A stretch of 64,000 nucleotides of DNA from Methyloligella solikamskensis (GCF_042676065.1 NZ_JBHTJO010000002.1:372001-436000); one strand, 5' to 3'. Positions 1 to 8,688 are shown, counted from the stretch's first letter. Translations and numbers: made by a program. The notes: a model not told the origin generated them from the letters alone.

Positions 1-45
1 GCGCCTGCCGCACGCGGCTCGACCTGATCTGTCTGCTTGGCCCGT

Positions 46-282
46 CTACTTGGAAGGGTCGATCAGGCTCTGCAGGTCGACGATGAAGTAGCGCCGCAAT
101 GCGTCGTCGAGATTGCGGTGGCTCACGTCTTTCCAAGCGTTATAGGCCGCTTCGTAGTCGGGGAATATCCCGATCATGTCGAGCGCATCCGGATTCTTGA
201 ACGCCACGCCATCCAGATCTTTTAGCTCGCCTCCGAACACCAGATGCAGGACTTGAGATTTGGGTGCGACGGTTTCGGCCAT
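46..282 (-). CDS. DUF4170 domain-containing small protein
   Basis: This 78-residue acidic cytosolic protein has no signal peptide or membrane segment. The order of short motifs (LVFGGEL, DMIGIFPDY, ALRRYFIVDL) matches the DUF4170 family of alphaproteobacteria, whose function is unknown. It lies 71 bp downstream of the CysQ-type phosphatase on the same strand. That pairing is common in the group and suggests co-transcription. A GAGGGAG purine run lies about a dozen bases before the ATG. The family call comes from recognition of the sequence; no activity can be inferred. Confidence 0.8.
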   Translation of the reverse strand: MAETVAPKSQVLHLVFGGELKDLDGVAFKNPDALDMIGIFPDYEAAYNAWKDVSHRNLDDALRRYFIVDLQSLIDPSK

Positions 283-353
283 AAGACTAAATTACTCCCT
301 CAAACGCATTTCCGGCAGACTGCCCAAAGCTGCCGTGGAAATCCAAGCTTGCC

Positions 354-1178
354 CTACAATTCAACGTGCCGCGTGCGCTCGATGATCGCATGGTGGATGG
401 CGGGCGGCGCGCCCACGACGCTCCCGACCCGCGGGTCAGGCTGGTTATAGCGGAAGCCGTGTCCCGCATGATCGGTCGCGCACCCGCCGGCCTCTTCCAC
501 GATCAGCGCTGCCGCGGCGATATCCCATTCGCTCTTGGGCGTCAGCGAGATGGTCGCCTCCGCCTTGTTGGCGGCGACCAAGGCCAGCCGGTAGGCGACG
601 GAGTTCACCCATTGGGTCTCCACGTCGGGCCAGGGCTCCCGCCAGACGGGCTTGCGGAACAGTCCGCCGCTGGCGATCAGCCGCGATCCTGCGAGCTCCT
701 TACTGTCGTCGATATGAATGCGCTCATCGTTGAGAAAGGCGCCGCCGCCCTTGATGGCGTGGAAGAACTCGTCCGTGACCGGATTGTAGACCGCGCCCAG
801 CACCGGCTCTTCGTCCCGCACCAGCGCAACGGAGACCGTCCATTCCGGCACGTTCCGGATGAAGGCGCGGGTCCCGTCGATGGGGTCGACCACCCAGACA
901 TTCTGACAGTCCAGCCGCTCGCGCGTGTCCTCGCTCTCTTCCGAAAGCCAGCCATAATCCGGGCGGGGCGTGCAGAGATCGAGCTTCAGCGCCGCATCGA
1001 CCGCCGTGTCCGCCTGACTCACCTCGCTGCCGTCGGGCTTCTTCTTCACGTCGAGCTTCTGCTCGTTGAAATAGGTCAGCGCTAGCGCCCCCGCATCGCG
1101 CACGGCGACTTTGAGAAGATCAAGATCCTCTTCGATGGACGGGTGGGGCTCCCGCTTGCTGGCGCTCATAGCTGTCAT
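354..1178 (-). CDS. cysQ: 3'(2'),5'-bisphosphate nucleotidase / inositol monophosphatase family (CysQ-like)
   Basis: The 274-residue protein belongs to the Mg-dependent, Li-sensitive phosphatase superfamily. The signature WVVDPIDGT is at residues 95-103, preceded by the metal-ligand LSEES near residue 80. A second motif (WDIAAAALIVEEAGG) lies near residue 213. In this family CysQ removes the 3' phosphate from PAP or PAPS formed during sulfate assimilation. The closely related inositol-1-phosphatase and histidinol-phosphatase subfamilies cannot be excluded by eye, but the DUF4170 neighbour supports CysQ. An ATG three codons downstream (1169) is an alternative start. Confidence 0.8.
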   Translation of the reverse strand: MTAMSASKREPHPSIEEDLDLLKVAVRDAGALALTYFNEQKLDVKKKPDGSEVSQADTAVDAALKLDLCTPRPDYGWLSEESEDTRERLDCQNVWVVDPIDGTRAFIRNVPEWTVSVALVRDEEPVLGAVYNPVTDEFFHAIKGGGAFLNDERIHIDDSKELAGSRLIASGGLFRKPVWREPWPDVETQWVNSVAYRLALVAANKAEATISLTPKSEWDIAAAALIVEEAGGCATDHAGHGFRYNQPDPRVGSVVGAPPAIHHAIIERTRHVEL

Positions 1179-1413
1179 GGGGGGACTGTATCGCCTCCTT
1201 CAGGAACGATCACACCTTCCGATACGGGTTGTTAACACTGTCCCTTAAGCGATTCGGAAAGCTTCTCGTTGAAAGCTTGTCGTCGAAAGGGCTTGGGGAT
1301 GCCGCCCCAAGCACTCAAATCAAAAAACCATCACCGCAGGAAATTGTCGGCGAGGCGTCTTGGAAGTCCCGGGAATGCGAAAAGCGTCCCGGGATTTCTT
1401 TTGTCCGCAGGCT
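1179..1413. other. Intergenic region with two inverted repeats
   Basis: This spacer lies between the cysQ start and the ubiA stop, both on the minus strand. It holds a hairpin with an 8-bp stem (1291-1298 with 1305-1312, GCTTGGGG/CCCCAAGC, loop ATGCCG). Nearer ubiA there are two copies of the self-complementary octamer TCCCGGGA. Neither is followed by a convincing T-run, so I do not call an intrinsic terminator. No gene is supported here. Confidence 0.4.
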
Positions 1414-2403
1414 CTAGAAGACCGCGGCGAGATACATATCCAGCACAATTGCGGCGAAAACCACGAAGCCGAAATCCCGGTTTGAGCGGAATCGCGTCAG
1501 GCAATTGTCGCCGTCGTCGATATCGAGAGTGGCCACCTGCCAAAAGAGATGGGCGCCCGCCGCGATCATGCCCAGGAGGAAGATGATCTCTCCACCGGCT
1601 GCCAGTCCTGCGAGCAGGATGAGCGTCCACGCGGCGGTGTAGAATCCCACCAGCCATGTTCGCGTGTTGCGGCCGAATTTGAGCGAGGTGGATTTCAGCC
1701 CGATCAGGGCGTCGTCCTCCCGGTCCTGATGGCCGTAGATCGTGTCGAAGCCGATAATCCAGCAGATGGCGCCCGCATAGAGCAGGAAGGCCGAAAGTGA
1801 GAGCCCGCCGGTGACGGCCGCGAATCCCATGAGAGCCCCCCAGCCGAACGCCATGCCGAGCACGGCTTGCGGCCAATAGCTGAAGCGCTTCACGAAGGGG
1901 TAGAGGGCCACGATGGGCAATGCCAGAAGGCCGGTCACGATGGCGAAGGGATTGAAGGAGAGCAGCACCGCCAGCCCAATCAGGCAGAGCAGCACCAGGA
2001 AGGCGACGGCCCCTTTCAGACTGACCTGACCGCTGGGAATGGGCCGGGAGCGTGTGCGCGCCACCTGGGCGTCGATCTCCCGGTCGACGATGTCGTTATA
2101 GGTGCAGCCCGCCCCGCGCATGGCGAAGGCGCCGATGGCGAACAGAAGAAGTAGCCACAGATCGGGAAAGGTTGCGTCCCGGCTCCGCTCCGCCAAGGAC
2201 ACCGACCACAAGCAGGGCATGGCGAGCAGCCAGAAGCCGATCGGCCGGTCCGCCCGCGCCAAGCGCAGGTAAGGCAGCAGGAAGGCCGGAGCGTAGCGAT
2301 CCGCCCAGTTTCCCTGCGGCGCATCGGCCACGCCGCCCGCATCGGCAGCTTTGCTCTGTCCAGCCGGACGTGTCATGTCTGAAGGTGCCCCATCCTCGGT
2401 CAT
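1414..2403 (-). CDS. ubiA: 4-hydroxybenzoate polyprenyltransferase
   Basis: This is an integral membrane prenyltransferase that attaches the polyprenyl tail to 4-hydroxybenzoate in ubiquinone synthesis. The first Asp-rich motif is NDIVDREID, followed by ARTRSRPIPSG. The second lies in GHQDREDD. Both bind Mg-diphosphate in the UbiA family. About eight to nine hydrophobic segments fit the fold. The ATG at 2403 is chosen (329 aa) because upstream starts (2445) would run into the divergent rsmE start. The window also carries a long-chain polyprenyl diphosphate synthase (46740-47756) that could supply the side chain. Confidence 0.93.
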   Translation of the reverse strand: MTEDGAPSDMTRPAGQSKAADAGGVADAPQGNWADRYAPAFLLPYLRLARADRPIGFWLLAMPCLWSVSLAERSRDATFPDLWLLLLFAIGAFAMRGAGCTYNDIVDREIDAQVARTRSRPIPSGQVSLKGAVAFLVLLCLIGLAVLLSFNPFAIVTGLLALPIVALYPFVKRFSYWPQAVLGMAFGWGALMGFAAVTGGLSLSAFLLYAGAICWIIGFDTIYGHQDREDDALIGLKSTSLKFGRNTRTWLVGFYTAAWTLILLAGLAAGGEIIFLLGMIAAGAHLFWQVATLDIDDGDNCLTRFRSNRDFGFVVFAAIVLDMYLAAVF

Positions 2404-2435
2404 ATAGGCCTTTTTCGGAAAATTTCCCGCCCCGG

Positions 2436-3206
2436 ATGTCTGCAAAGCCCGTGCCGATCAAAATGCCGACTGTCTCGCCCGCCAAGCTTCAGAGACTTTA
2501 TGTCGAAGCCCCCCTCGCTGAAGGGGCCCGGGCCGAGCTTTCCACCGCTCAAGCTCACTACCTCCTGAACGTCCTGCGACTCAAGGCCGGCGATCACGTT
2601 CTCCTCTTCAATGGCAAGGACGGCGAATGGCGCTGCATCGTCGCGGAAGCCAAGAAAGGCGCCGCGATCTTGAGCGCCGAGGAGCAAACGCGCGGCCAGG
2701 AAGCAGGTCCTGACCTTCACTATCTTTTCTCGCCTCTGAAGCGTGCCCGTCAGGACTACATGGCTCAGAAGGCGACCGAGATGGGAGCGAGCCTGCTGCA
2801 GCCCGTCATCATGCGCCATACGGTCGCCGACAGGATCAAGATCGATCGCCTCCAGGCCAATGCGGTGGAGGCGGCTGAGCAATGCGGCCTGCTGCGCGTG
2901 CCGGAGGTGGCCGACCCGGTCAAGCTCCCGAAACTCCTTGAAGACTGGGACCCTGCACGGCCGATAATCTTCGCCGACGAGGCCGCCGCGAACGCATCCC
3001 CCATCGCCGCGCTGTCGGAATTGCAGCCCCAGCCGGTCGCGCTTCTCGTCGGGCCGGAGGGCGGCTTTCACGAAGAGGAGAGGGCGGCCTTGCTTGAAAA
3101 GCCGTTCGTGCTTCCCATGTCGCTTGGACCGAGGGTCATGCGGGCCGATACTGCGGCCGTTGCCGCGTTGGCCCTCGTAAGCGCCGTGATCGGGGATTGG
3201 CGCTAG
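2436..3206 (+). CDS. rsmE: 16S rRNA (uracil(1498)-N(3))-methyltransferase
   Basis: This SPOUT-class (trefoil knot) rRNA methyltransferase of 256 aa acts on the 30S subunit. The N-terminal PUA-like part contains AHYLLNVLRLKAGD. The C-terminal knot shows LLVGPEGGF and the SAM-pocket signature SLGPRVMRADTA, where the family usually has R-x-E-T-A. The open frame extends far upstream through ubiA, but homology begins near LQRLYVEAP, so the start is 2436 or 2463 (both ATG). It is divergent from ubiA, with a short shared promoter region between them. Confidence 0.9.
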   Translation: MSAKPVPIKMPTVSPAKLQRLYVEAPLAEGARAELSTAQAHYLLNVLRLKAGDHVLLFNGKDGEWRCIVAEAKKGAAILSAEEQTRGQEAGPDLHYLFSPLKRARQDYMAQKATEMGASLLQPVIMRHTVADRIKIDRLQANAVEAAEQCGLLRVPEVADPVKLPKLLEDWDPARPIIFADEAAANASPIAALSELQPQPVALLVGPEGGFHEEERAALLEKPFVLPMSLGPRVMRADTAAVAALALVSAVIGDWR

Positions 3207-3317
3207 ACGTTAGGAAACTTGCAAGGCCCTTCAGCCATACGCAATAAGAACAGCCGGTCTCTATAAGTCGCGCCCCGCAATCTTAGAGTCGGCCCCCTCC
3301 AACCACCGGAGTTCCCC

Positions 3318-4721
3318 ATGTCCACACGCGTGGATGGGCCCTCAAGCCCCATCATCGAATCGCGGGATGAGCTGGTTGCTTACCTGGAGAAGGGCTGCAA
3401 GCCGCGCGACACGTGGCGCATCGGCACCGAGCACGAGAAATTCGCCTTCTATCAAAAGGATCACATGCCCGTCCCTTACGAGGGGGATCGCGGCATCGGC
3501 GCGCTTTTGAAAGGCATGCAGGACCGTTTCGCCTGGGATCCGATCATCGAGGACGGCAAGCTGATCGCCCTCAACCGGACCGATTGCGACAAGGGCGGCT
3601 CCGTGACCCTGGAGCCCGGCGGCCAGCTGGAGCTCTCCGGCGCCACGCTGGAAAACATCCATGAGACCTGCGAGGAGGTGCGCCACCATCTCGTCGAGAC
3701 CGAGGAGATCGGCGACGAGCTCGGCATCGGCTTCCTAGGCCTCGGCTTCACGCCGAAATGGACCCTGCGCCAGATGCCCATGATGCCGAAGGAGCGCTAT
3801 CGCATCATGGCCAACTACATGCCCAAGGTCGGCCAGCTCGGCCTGGACATGATGTTCCGCACTGCCACCGTGCAGGTGAATCTGGATTTCGCCGACGAGG
3901 CGGACATGGTCAAGAAGCTGCGGGTCGGTCTCGCACTTCAGCCCATCGCAACGGCGCTCTTCGCCAACTCGCCCTTCACCGAAGGCCATCCCAACGGCTT
4001 CAAATCCTACCGGGCCGAGATCTGGCGCGACACCGATCCCAATCGCACCGGCGGTCTGCCGCAAGCCTTCGAGGAGGGCTTCGGGTTCGAGCGCTATGTC
4101 GACTACGCCCTGAACGTGCCGATGTATTTCGTCTATCGCGGAGGCCGCTATATCGACGTGACCGGCGCCTCGTTCAAAGACTTCCTGGAGGGAAAGCTTC
4201 CGGCGCTTTCCGGCGAGAAGCCCACCATGGCCGACTGGTCCGATCATCTGACCACGGCGTTTCCCGATGTCCGCCTGAAGCATTTCCTGGAGATGCGCGG
4301 TGCCGATGCCGGGCCGATCCCCAATATCTGCGCGCTTTCCGCCTTTTGGGTCGGGCTTCTCTATGACAGCCAGTCCCTGTCGGATGCCGAAGCGCTGGTC
4401 TCAGACTGGACGGCTGAAGAGCGTGAAGAACTGCGCGATTCCGTACCGCGCCGGGCGCTCGATGCGCCGTTCCGGGAGCATACGGTGGCAGACATCGCCC
4501 AGGATGTGCTGGCGATTTCGGAAGCCGGGCTCGAGCGGCGCAGCCACCTCGACAGCAAGGGCAGGGACGAGCGCCACTTCCTCCGGCCGCTGCATGAGGC
4601 TCTGGAACATGGCGTGCCGGCGGACCGGCTGCTCGCGGCCTATGAGGGACGCTGGCAAAGCAATATCGACCGGCTCTTCGAGGAGGAAGCCTACCGGATC
4701 CGCCCGCTGGAAACGGCTTGA
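3318..4721 (+). CDS. gshA: Glutamate--cysteine ligase (alphaproteobacterial/plant type)
   Basis: The 467-residue cytosolic enzyme catalyses the first step of glutathione synthesis, ATP-dependent gamma-glutamylcysteine formation. It matches the GCS2 family shared by alphaproteobacteria and plants: the early RIGTEHEKFAF motif binds substrate and metal, and GGQLELSG and the central YFVYRGGRY are typical. Length fits the family (about 455-470 aa). The start is ATG following CCGGAGTTCCCC. It is monocistronic by position, with rsmE 111 bp upstream and a candidate sRNA just downstream. Confidence 0.94.
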   Translation: MSTRVDGPSSPIIESRDELVAYLEKGCKPRDTWRIGTEHEKFAFYQKDHMPVPYEGDRGIGALLKGMQDRFAWDPIIEDGKLIALNRTDCDKGGSVTLEPGGQLELSGATLENIHETCEEVRHHLVETEEIGDELGIGFLGLGFTPKWTLRQMPMMPKERYRIMANYMPKVGQLGLDMMFRTATVQVNLDFADEADMVKKLRVGLALQPIATALFANSPFTEGHPNGFKSYRAEIWRDTDPNRTGGLPQAFEEGFGFERYVDYALNVPMYFVYRGGRYIDVTGASFKDFLEGKLPALSGEKPTMADWSDHLTTAFPDVRLKHFLEMRGADAGPIPNICALSAFWVGLLYDSQSLSDAEALVSDWTAEEREELRDSVPRRALDAPFREHTVADIAQDVLAISEAGLERRSHLDSKGRDERHFLRPLHEALEHGVPADRLLAAYEGRWQSNIDRLFEEEAYRIRPLETA

Positions 4722-4745
4722 TTAAACAGTTTCGCGGAAGATTGC

Positions 4746-4774
4746 TTCGGTTCGGGCGAAAAATCTGCTATAAG
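4746..4774 (+). promoter_or_regulatory. Candidate promoter of the small RNA
   Basis: An extended -10 element TGCTATAAG has its core TATAAG at 4769-4774. A weak -35 TTCGGT lies at 4746-4751 with 17-bp spacing. The GCTATAAG form resembles the -10 of many alphaproteobacterial housekeeping and stable-RNA promoters. It would start transcription near 4781. Confidence 0.5.
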
Positions 4775-4779
4775 GACGC

Positions 4780-4913
4780 TTGAAAGCGTGGTCCGGTATC
4801 TCCAGATATCGACCTAGTTCTCCTCCCATCCGCTACCCTGCACGGATGGGATGGACGTCCGTCCCCCGACGGATGCGGATCGGCGGTAGAGGCCTCTACC
4901 GCCGATCTTTTTT
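4780..4913 (+). ncRNA. Candidate trans-acting small RNA with anti-Shine-Dalgarno-like motif
   Basis: About 134 nt between gshA and ialB holds a chain of strong hairpins and no ORF. Hairpin 1 is 4790-4814 (GGTC + GGTATC paired with GATATC + GACC, one bulged C, loop TCCA). Hairpin 2 is 4824-4851 (TCCCATCCG/CGGATGGGA, 10-nt loop). Hairpin 3 is 4856-4875 (core TCCGTC/GACGGA, loop CCCC). Hairpin 4 is a terminator ending in six T. Between hairpins 1 and 2 the sequence TTCTCCTCCC is partly unpaired; its CUCCUCC is complementary to Shine-Dalgarno sequences. Several alphaproteobacterial Hfq-bound sRNAs carry such motifs. No downstream gene on this strand for over 1 kb argues against a riboswitch. Family membership is not established. 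Confidence 0.65.
4878..4913 (+). terminator. Rho-independent terminator of the small RNA
   Basis: A perfect 30-nt palindrome (4878-4892 GATCGGCGGTAGAGG with 4893-4907) is followed directly by TTTTTT (4908-4913). It is one of the clearest intrinsic terminators in the window. It would also stop gshA readthrough and protects the convergent ialB gene. Confidence 0.9.
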
Positions 4914-4982
4914 GTGCTCCCGAGAATCTGAAATGATGCGCAAAAGCGCTGTCACGCCAAGGGTTTAGCGGCTTGCCGCGGG

Positions 4983-5549
4983 CTATTTGACGGCTGCGGA
5001 GCCGCTGGAGAAGCCTTCCAGGGAGACTGGGATGCCGATGCCGGATTCGTAGGTGTCGAAGATGATGAAGACGGCCTGTTTGCCGGACTGCATCTTCTTG
5101 ACCACCTCGTCCTGCAGCACGACCTCGGCGATGCATCCGTTGCGGCTGCATTTGAGGAAGGGCGCGTTGCCGACATCCTCGCCGTCGATCTTGAGGCCAA
5201 GTCCCGTCGGCAGCAGCACGCCGAGCGGCACTACGACCCGCAAAAGCTGCTTGTCCTCGCCGACCGCTTTGTAGAACACCACCGTCAGCCCGACATTGGG
5301 CCGGTCTTCCGCCGTCACGCTCTGCACCAGCGCGCATTTCTCGTCCTGGGCGCCGGGTGGCGTGCGGCAGCTCACCTGCCATGCCCCATGGGTCTCCTTG
5401 ATCACGCTGCCGGGGCCGGTGATTCCCCCACCTTCCTCTTCGGCCTGGCCTTGAGCCAAGGCCGTGCCGTTCAGCGCCATAAGGGTGAAAGCGGCGAGAA
5501 GGCTCGCACGGCAAAAAGAAACGAGGCCGGGGAGACGGGGCAGGGTCAT
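4983..5549 (-). CDS. Invasion-associated locus B (IalB) family protein, secreted
   Basis: This 188-aa protein has a signal peptide (basic start, hydrophobic core LLAAFTLMALNG, cleavage near ALA-QG at about residue 33). The mature part shows the IalB-family layout: HGAWQVSC near the start, a CALVQSV strand, GLGLKIDG, a CSRNGC pair, and a final IPVSLEGF. IalB was named in Bartonella, but the family is widespread in non-pathogenic Hyphomicrobiales and its function there is unclear. The paired cysteines suggest disulfides in the periplasm. It is convergent with the gshA/sRNA unit. Confidence 0.85.
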   Translation of the reverse strand: MTLPRLPGLVSFCRASLLAAFTLMALNGTALAQGQAEEEGGGITGPGSVIKETHGAWQVSCRTPPGAQDEKCALVQSVTAEDRPNVGLTVVFYKAVGEDKQLLRVVVPLGVLLPTGLGLKIDGEDVGNAPFLKCSRNGCIAEVVLQDEVVKKMQSGKQAVFIIFDTYESGIGIPVSLEGFSSGSAAVK

Positions 5550-6095
5550 GGATGAAAAACGCTCGGTTGAAGACTCGGTTGAAGAGGTGTGTGAGACGGG
5601 CCGCTGGCGCGGTGGCGTTAAGCGGCCAAGCTAGCGGAGGAACGCTGGCGCTGCAAAGCGTTAGATGCGCCCCGTCGTCCCGCGATTGGGCTGCCTTGAC
5701 CAAGGATTGAGGCTAAAATTCGGCTGTTGCGTAAAGGTCTTGTGGCAGCGCCTTCCGACCTCGGTCCCAGCCCCTGAAGCCATTGAGGTTTCGGCAAAAA
5801 ATCTATCCCTCAAAGCGTGAATATGCCGCATAGCGTGGGAAGGATGAGTATTGCCAATCTATATTGTTTATGATTTTTACACGTTAAAAGAGCTGACGAG
5901 CGATGCGCTCTGAAGGCCGAAAGCAAGAACAAAGAGCTGGGGGGACCGCCACGTCGCGATCGGGAGGATCGCGAGGCCCCATCTTTGTCCAAATGCCGGC
6001 CCGATCACACGCGCAACGACGCAGCCCTGGAGGTTAGCGCACGGTATTCGACCCGCTTTATGCGGTCGAATAGGGGCAGACTGAGGAGTGTGAGA
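5550..6095. promoter_or_regulatory. Long upstream region of the cox operon with two leader hairpins
   Basis: This 546-bp gene-free region lies between divergent ialB and coxB. A possible alphaproteobacterial-type promoter toward coxB is TTGACC at 5696 with GCTAAAAT at 5712-5719. An AT-rich stretch follows at about 5850-5890. The 3' part holds two hairpins: CGCGATC/GATCGCG (5955-5961 with 5967-5973), and a 9-bp stem TATTCGACC/GGTCGAATA (6045-6053 with 6064-6072) ending 23 nt before the coxB ATG. A GAGGAG ribosome site follows at 6083-6088. No coding sequence is supported here. Confidence 0.5.
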
Positions 6096-6971
6096 ATGGG
6101 GACCTTCAATCGACGTATTGCCGGCGTTTTGGCCGTTGCGGCGCTGCTGTTCAGTGGCCCGGCCTTCGCCCAGATGGGGCAGCCTGCCCCATGGCAGATC
6201 GGCATGCAGGACGCCGGATCGCCCATCATGGCGCAGATCCACGACTTCCATAATTTCGTGACGGCAATCATCATCGTCATCACCCTTTTCGTGCTGGCGC
6301 TGCTCGCCTGGGTCATGATCCGGTACAACGAGAACCGGAGCCCGGTCCCGTCGCGCACCACGCATCACACCATGCTGGAAGTGGTCTGGACGATCGTTCC
6401 GATCCTCATTCTGGTCGCCATCGCGATCCCGTCCTTCCGTCTGCTGTTCGCCCAGTACGACTTTCCGAAGGCCGACATCACCATCAATGCAACCGGTCAC
6501 CAGTGGTACTGGAGCTACGAGTATCCGGACGAGGATATTCAGTTCGATTCGCTGATGCTCAGCGACAACCAGCTCGAAGAAGGCCAGCCCCGCCTTCTCT
6601 CCGTCGACAACGAAGTCGTCGTGCCGGTCGGCAAGAACGTTCTCGTGCAGGTGAAGTCCACCGACGTGATCCACGACTGGGCCGTTCCGTCCTTCGGCGT
6701 GAAGATCGACGCCGTGCCCGGACGCCTGCAGACGACGTGGTTCCGCGCCGAGCAGGAAGGCATGTTCTACGGCCAGTGCTCGGAGCTTTGCGGGCGCAAT
6801 CACGCCTTCATGCCGATCGCCGTTCGCGTGGTCAGCGAGGAGGAGTACGCCAAGTGGCTCTCCGAGACCAAAGAGGCGGCCCTGGACGACGGCAAGAGCG
6901 TCGCGGAGGCTGAGCCTGCAGCTGAAACGGACAACGGCGGCGCAGAAAAGCTCGCTGCGATTGAGAACTAG
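6096..6971 (+). CDS. coxB: Cytochrome c oxidase subunit II
   Basis: This CuA-carrying subunit of the aa3-type oxidase receives electrons from cytochrome c. It has a signal peptide (residues 1-24, cut near AFA-QM), two transmembrane helices (about 50-70 and 92-115) and a periplasmic cupredoxin domain. The CuA ligand motif CSELCGRNHAFM starts at residue 228 (Cys228, Cys232, His236, Met239), with an upstream aromatic WYWSYEYP. The ATG at 6096 (291 aa) is chosen because GAGGAG lies 7 nt upstream and the signal peptide begins there. First gene of the cox operon; there is no C-terminal heme domain. Confidence 0.96.
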   Translation: MGTFNRRIAGVLAVAALLFSGPAFAQMGQPAPWQIGMQDAGSPIMAQIHDFHNFVTAIIIVITLFVLALLAWVMIRYNENRSPVPSRTTHHTMLEVVWTIVPILILVAIAIPSFRLLFAQYDFPKADITINATGHQWYWSYEYPDEDIQFDSLMLSDNQLEEGQPRLLSVDNEVVVPVGKNVLVQVKSTDVIHDWAVPSFGVKIDAVPGRLQTTWFRAEQEGMFYGQCSELCGRNHAFMPIAVRVVSEEEYAKWLSETKEAALDDGKSVAEAEPAAETDNGGAEKLAAIEN

Positions 6972-7035
6972 TCAGCGCGGAGACGCGCCTGGGATTGAGA
7001 TTTAAGAAGCACGCTTGAGGACGAGGAACACCGTT

Positions 7036-8646
7036 ATGGCAGATCAAGCCCACACTGCTGCTGCGGAGCATCATCACGACGATCATCCAACGGGCTGGCG
7101 CCGCTGGGCCTACTCGACCAACCACAAAGACATCGGGACGATGTATCTCATCTTCTCGATCGTGGCGGGTATCATCGGTGGCGTCCTGTCGATCGCCATG
7201 CGCGCCGAGCTCATGGAGCCCGGCATGCAGTATTTCGGCAATCCGGAAGTCTTCAACGTCTTCACCACCGCCCATGGCCTGACCATGGTGTTCTTCATGG
7301 TCATGCCGGCCATGATCGGCGGTTTCGGCAACTGGATGGTACCGCTGATGATCGGCGCGCCGGACATGGCCTTCCCGCGGATGAACAACATCTCGTTCTG
7401 GCTGCTGCCGGCGTCCTACGCGCTCCTGCTGATTTCGCTCTTTGTGCCCGGCACGCCCGGCACCAACGGTGCGGGCACCGGCTGGACCGTCTATGCGCCG
7501 CTTTCGACCTCAGGCAGCCCCGGACCGGCCGTCGACTTCGCGATCCTTTCGCTCCATCTGGCGGGCGCCTCGTCGATCCTCGGTGCGATCAATTTCATCA
7601 CCACCATTTTCAACATGCGCGCCCCGGGCATGACCCTGCACAAGATGCCGCTCTTCGTGTGGTCCGTGCTGGTCACCGCCTTCCTGCTGCTTCTGTCGCT
7701 GCCGGTTCTCGCGGGTGCCATCACCATGCTGCTGACCGACCGCAACTTCGGCACGGCATTCTTCGACTCGGCTCAGGGCGGCGATCCGCTGCTCTACCAG
7801 CACCTCTTCTGGTTCTTCGGCCATCCTGAGGTGTACATCATGATCCTGCCGGGCTTCGGCATCATCAGCCACATCGTATCGACCTTCGCCCGGAAGCCCG
7901 TCTTCGGCTATCTCGGCATGGCCTACGCCATGGTCGCCATCGGCTTCATCGGCTTCATCGTGTGGGCTCACCACATGTATGCCGCCGGTATCGACGTGAA
8001 CACACAGGCCTACTTCGTGTTCGCCACCATGGTGATCGCGGTGCCGACCGGCGTGAAGATCTTCTCCTGGATCGCCACCATGTGGGGCGGGTCGCTCTCC
8101 TTCCGCGCGCCCATGGTCTGGGCCATCGGCTTCATCTTCCTGTTCACCGTCGGCGGTGTGACGGGCGTGATGCTGTCCAACGCCGGCGTCGACCGGGCCA
8201 TGCACGATACCTATTACGTGGTCGCCCACTTCCATTACGTGCTGTCGCTTGGTGCGGTCTTCTCGATCTTCGCCGGCTGGTACTACTGGTTCCCGAAGAT
8301 GTTCGGCTACATGTACTCGGAGTTCGTCGCGAAGCTGCACTTCTGGGTGATGTTCATCGGTACGAACCTGACCTTCTTCCCGATGCACTTCCTCGGTCTC
8401 GCAGGCATGCCGCGCCGCTACGTGGATTATCCGGACGCCTATGCAGGCTGGAACATGGTCGCGTCGATCGGTTCCTACATGGCCGCTCTCGGCGTGGTGA
8501 TCTTCCTGTTCGGTGTCGCGCAAGCCTTCATCCGGAAGACCCGTGCTGCAGACAATCCGTGGGGCGCTGGTGCCACGACGCTGGAGTGGACCCTGTCCTC
8601 GCCGCCGCCGTACCACTGCTTCGAGACTCTGCCTCGGATCAAATAG
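7036..8646 (+). CDS. coxA: Cytochrome c oxidase subunit I
   Basis: The catalytic subunit has 536 aa and 12 transmembrane helices, with heme a and the heme a3-CuB centre. Diagnostic segments are the WAYSTNHKDIG start, TTAHGLTMVFF (heme a His), FWFFGHPEVYIMILP (CuB His and the cross-linked Tyr) and HDTYYVVAHFHYVLS (heme ligands). These mark an A-type proton-pumping oxidase. The ATG at 7036 follows ACGAGGAACACC; a start seven codons upstream lacks family support. A His-rich cytosolic N-terminus (EHHHDDH) precedes helix I. Confidence 0.98.
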   Translation: MADQAHTAAAEHHHDDHPTGWRRWAYSTNHKDIGTMYLIFSIVAGIIGGVLSIAMRAELMEPGMQYFGNPEVFNVFTTAHGLTMVFFMVMPAMIGGFGNWMVPLMIGAPDMAFPRMNNISFWLLPASYALLLISLFVPGTPGTNGAGTGWTVYAPLSTSGSPGPAVDFAILSLHLAGASSILGAINFITTIFNMRAPGMTLHKMPLFVWSVLVTAFLLLLSLPVLAGAITMLLTDRNFGTAFFDSAQGGDPLLYQHLFWFFGHPEVYIMILPGFGIISHIVSTFARKPVFGYLGMAYAMVAIGFIGFIVWAHHMYAAGIDVNTQAYFVFATMVIAVPTGVKIFSWIATMWGGSLSFRAPMVWAIGFIFLFTVGGVTGVMLSNAGVDRAMHDTYYVVAHFHYVLSLGAVFSIFAGWYYWFPKMFGYMYSEFVAKLHFWVMFIGTNLTFFPMHFLGLAGMPRRYVDYPDAYAGWNMVASIGSYMAALGVVIFLFGVAQAFIRKTRAADNPWGAGATTLEWTLSSPPPYHCFETLPRIK

Positions 8647-8656
8647 GACCAACGGA

Positions 8657-8688
8657 CCGGTGCGCCCCACCAATCCAGGGCGCACCGG
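8657..8688 (+). promoter_or_regulatory. Strong intercistronic hairpin between coxA and ctaB
   Basis: An 11-bp perfect stem (CCGGTGCGCCC at 8657-8667 with 8678-8688) and a 10-nt loop occupy most of the coxA-ctaB gap. No T-run follows, so it is more likely a 3' stabiliser or partial attenuator than a full terminator. It could keep coxBA mRNA above the assembly-factor mRNA. Confidence 0.6.

Noticed and set aside
1231..1248. Possible CtrA box (TTAA...TTAA)
   Set aside because: The half-sites are separated by nine bases, not seven, and the neighbouring genes are not known CtrA targets.
4815..4823. Riboswitch or leader attenuator for a downstream gene
   Set aside because: No plus-strand gene follows for over 1 kb, and the element ends in a strong terminator, so a stand-alone sRNA is more likely.
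7510..8685. Long minus-strand open frame (391 codons) opposite coxA
   Set aside because: It is antisense to a perfectly conserved coxA, has His/Glu/Asp/Arg-rich translation typical of a high-G+C shadow frame, and has no family match.
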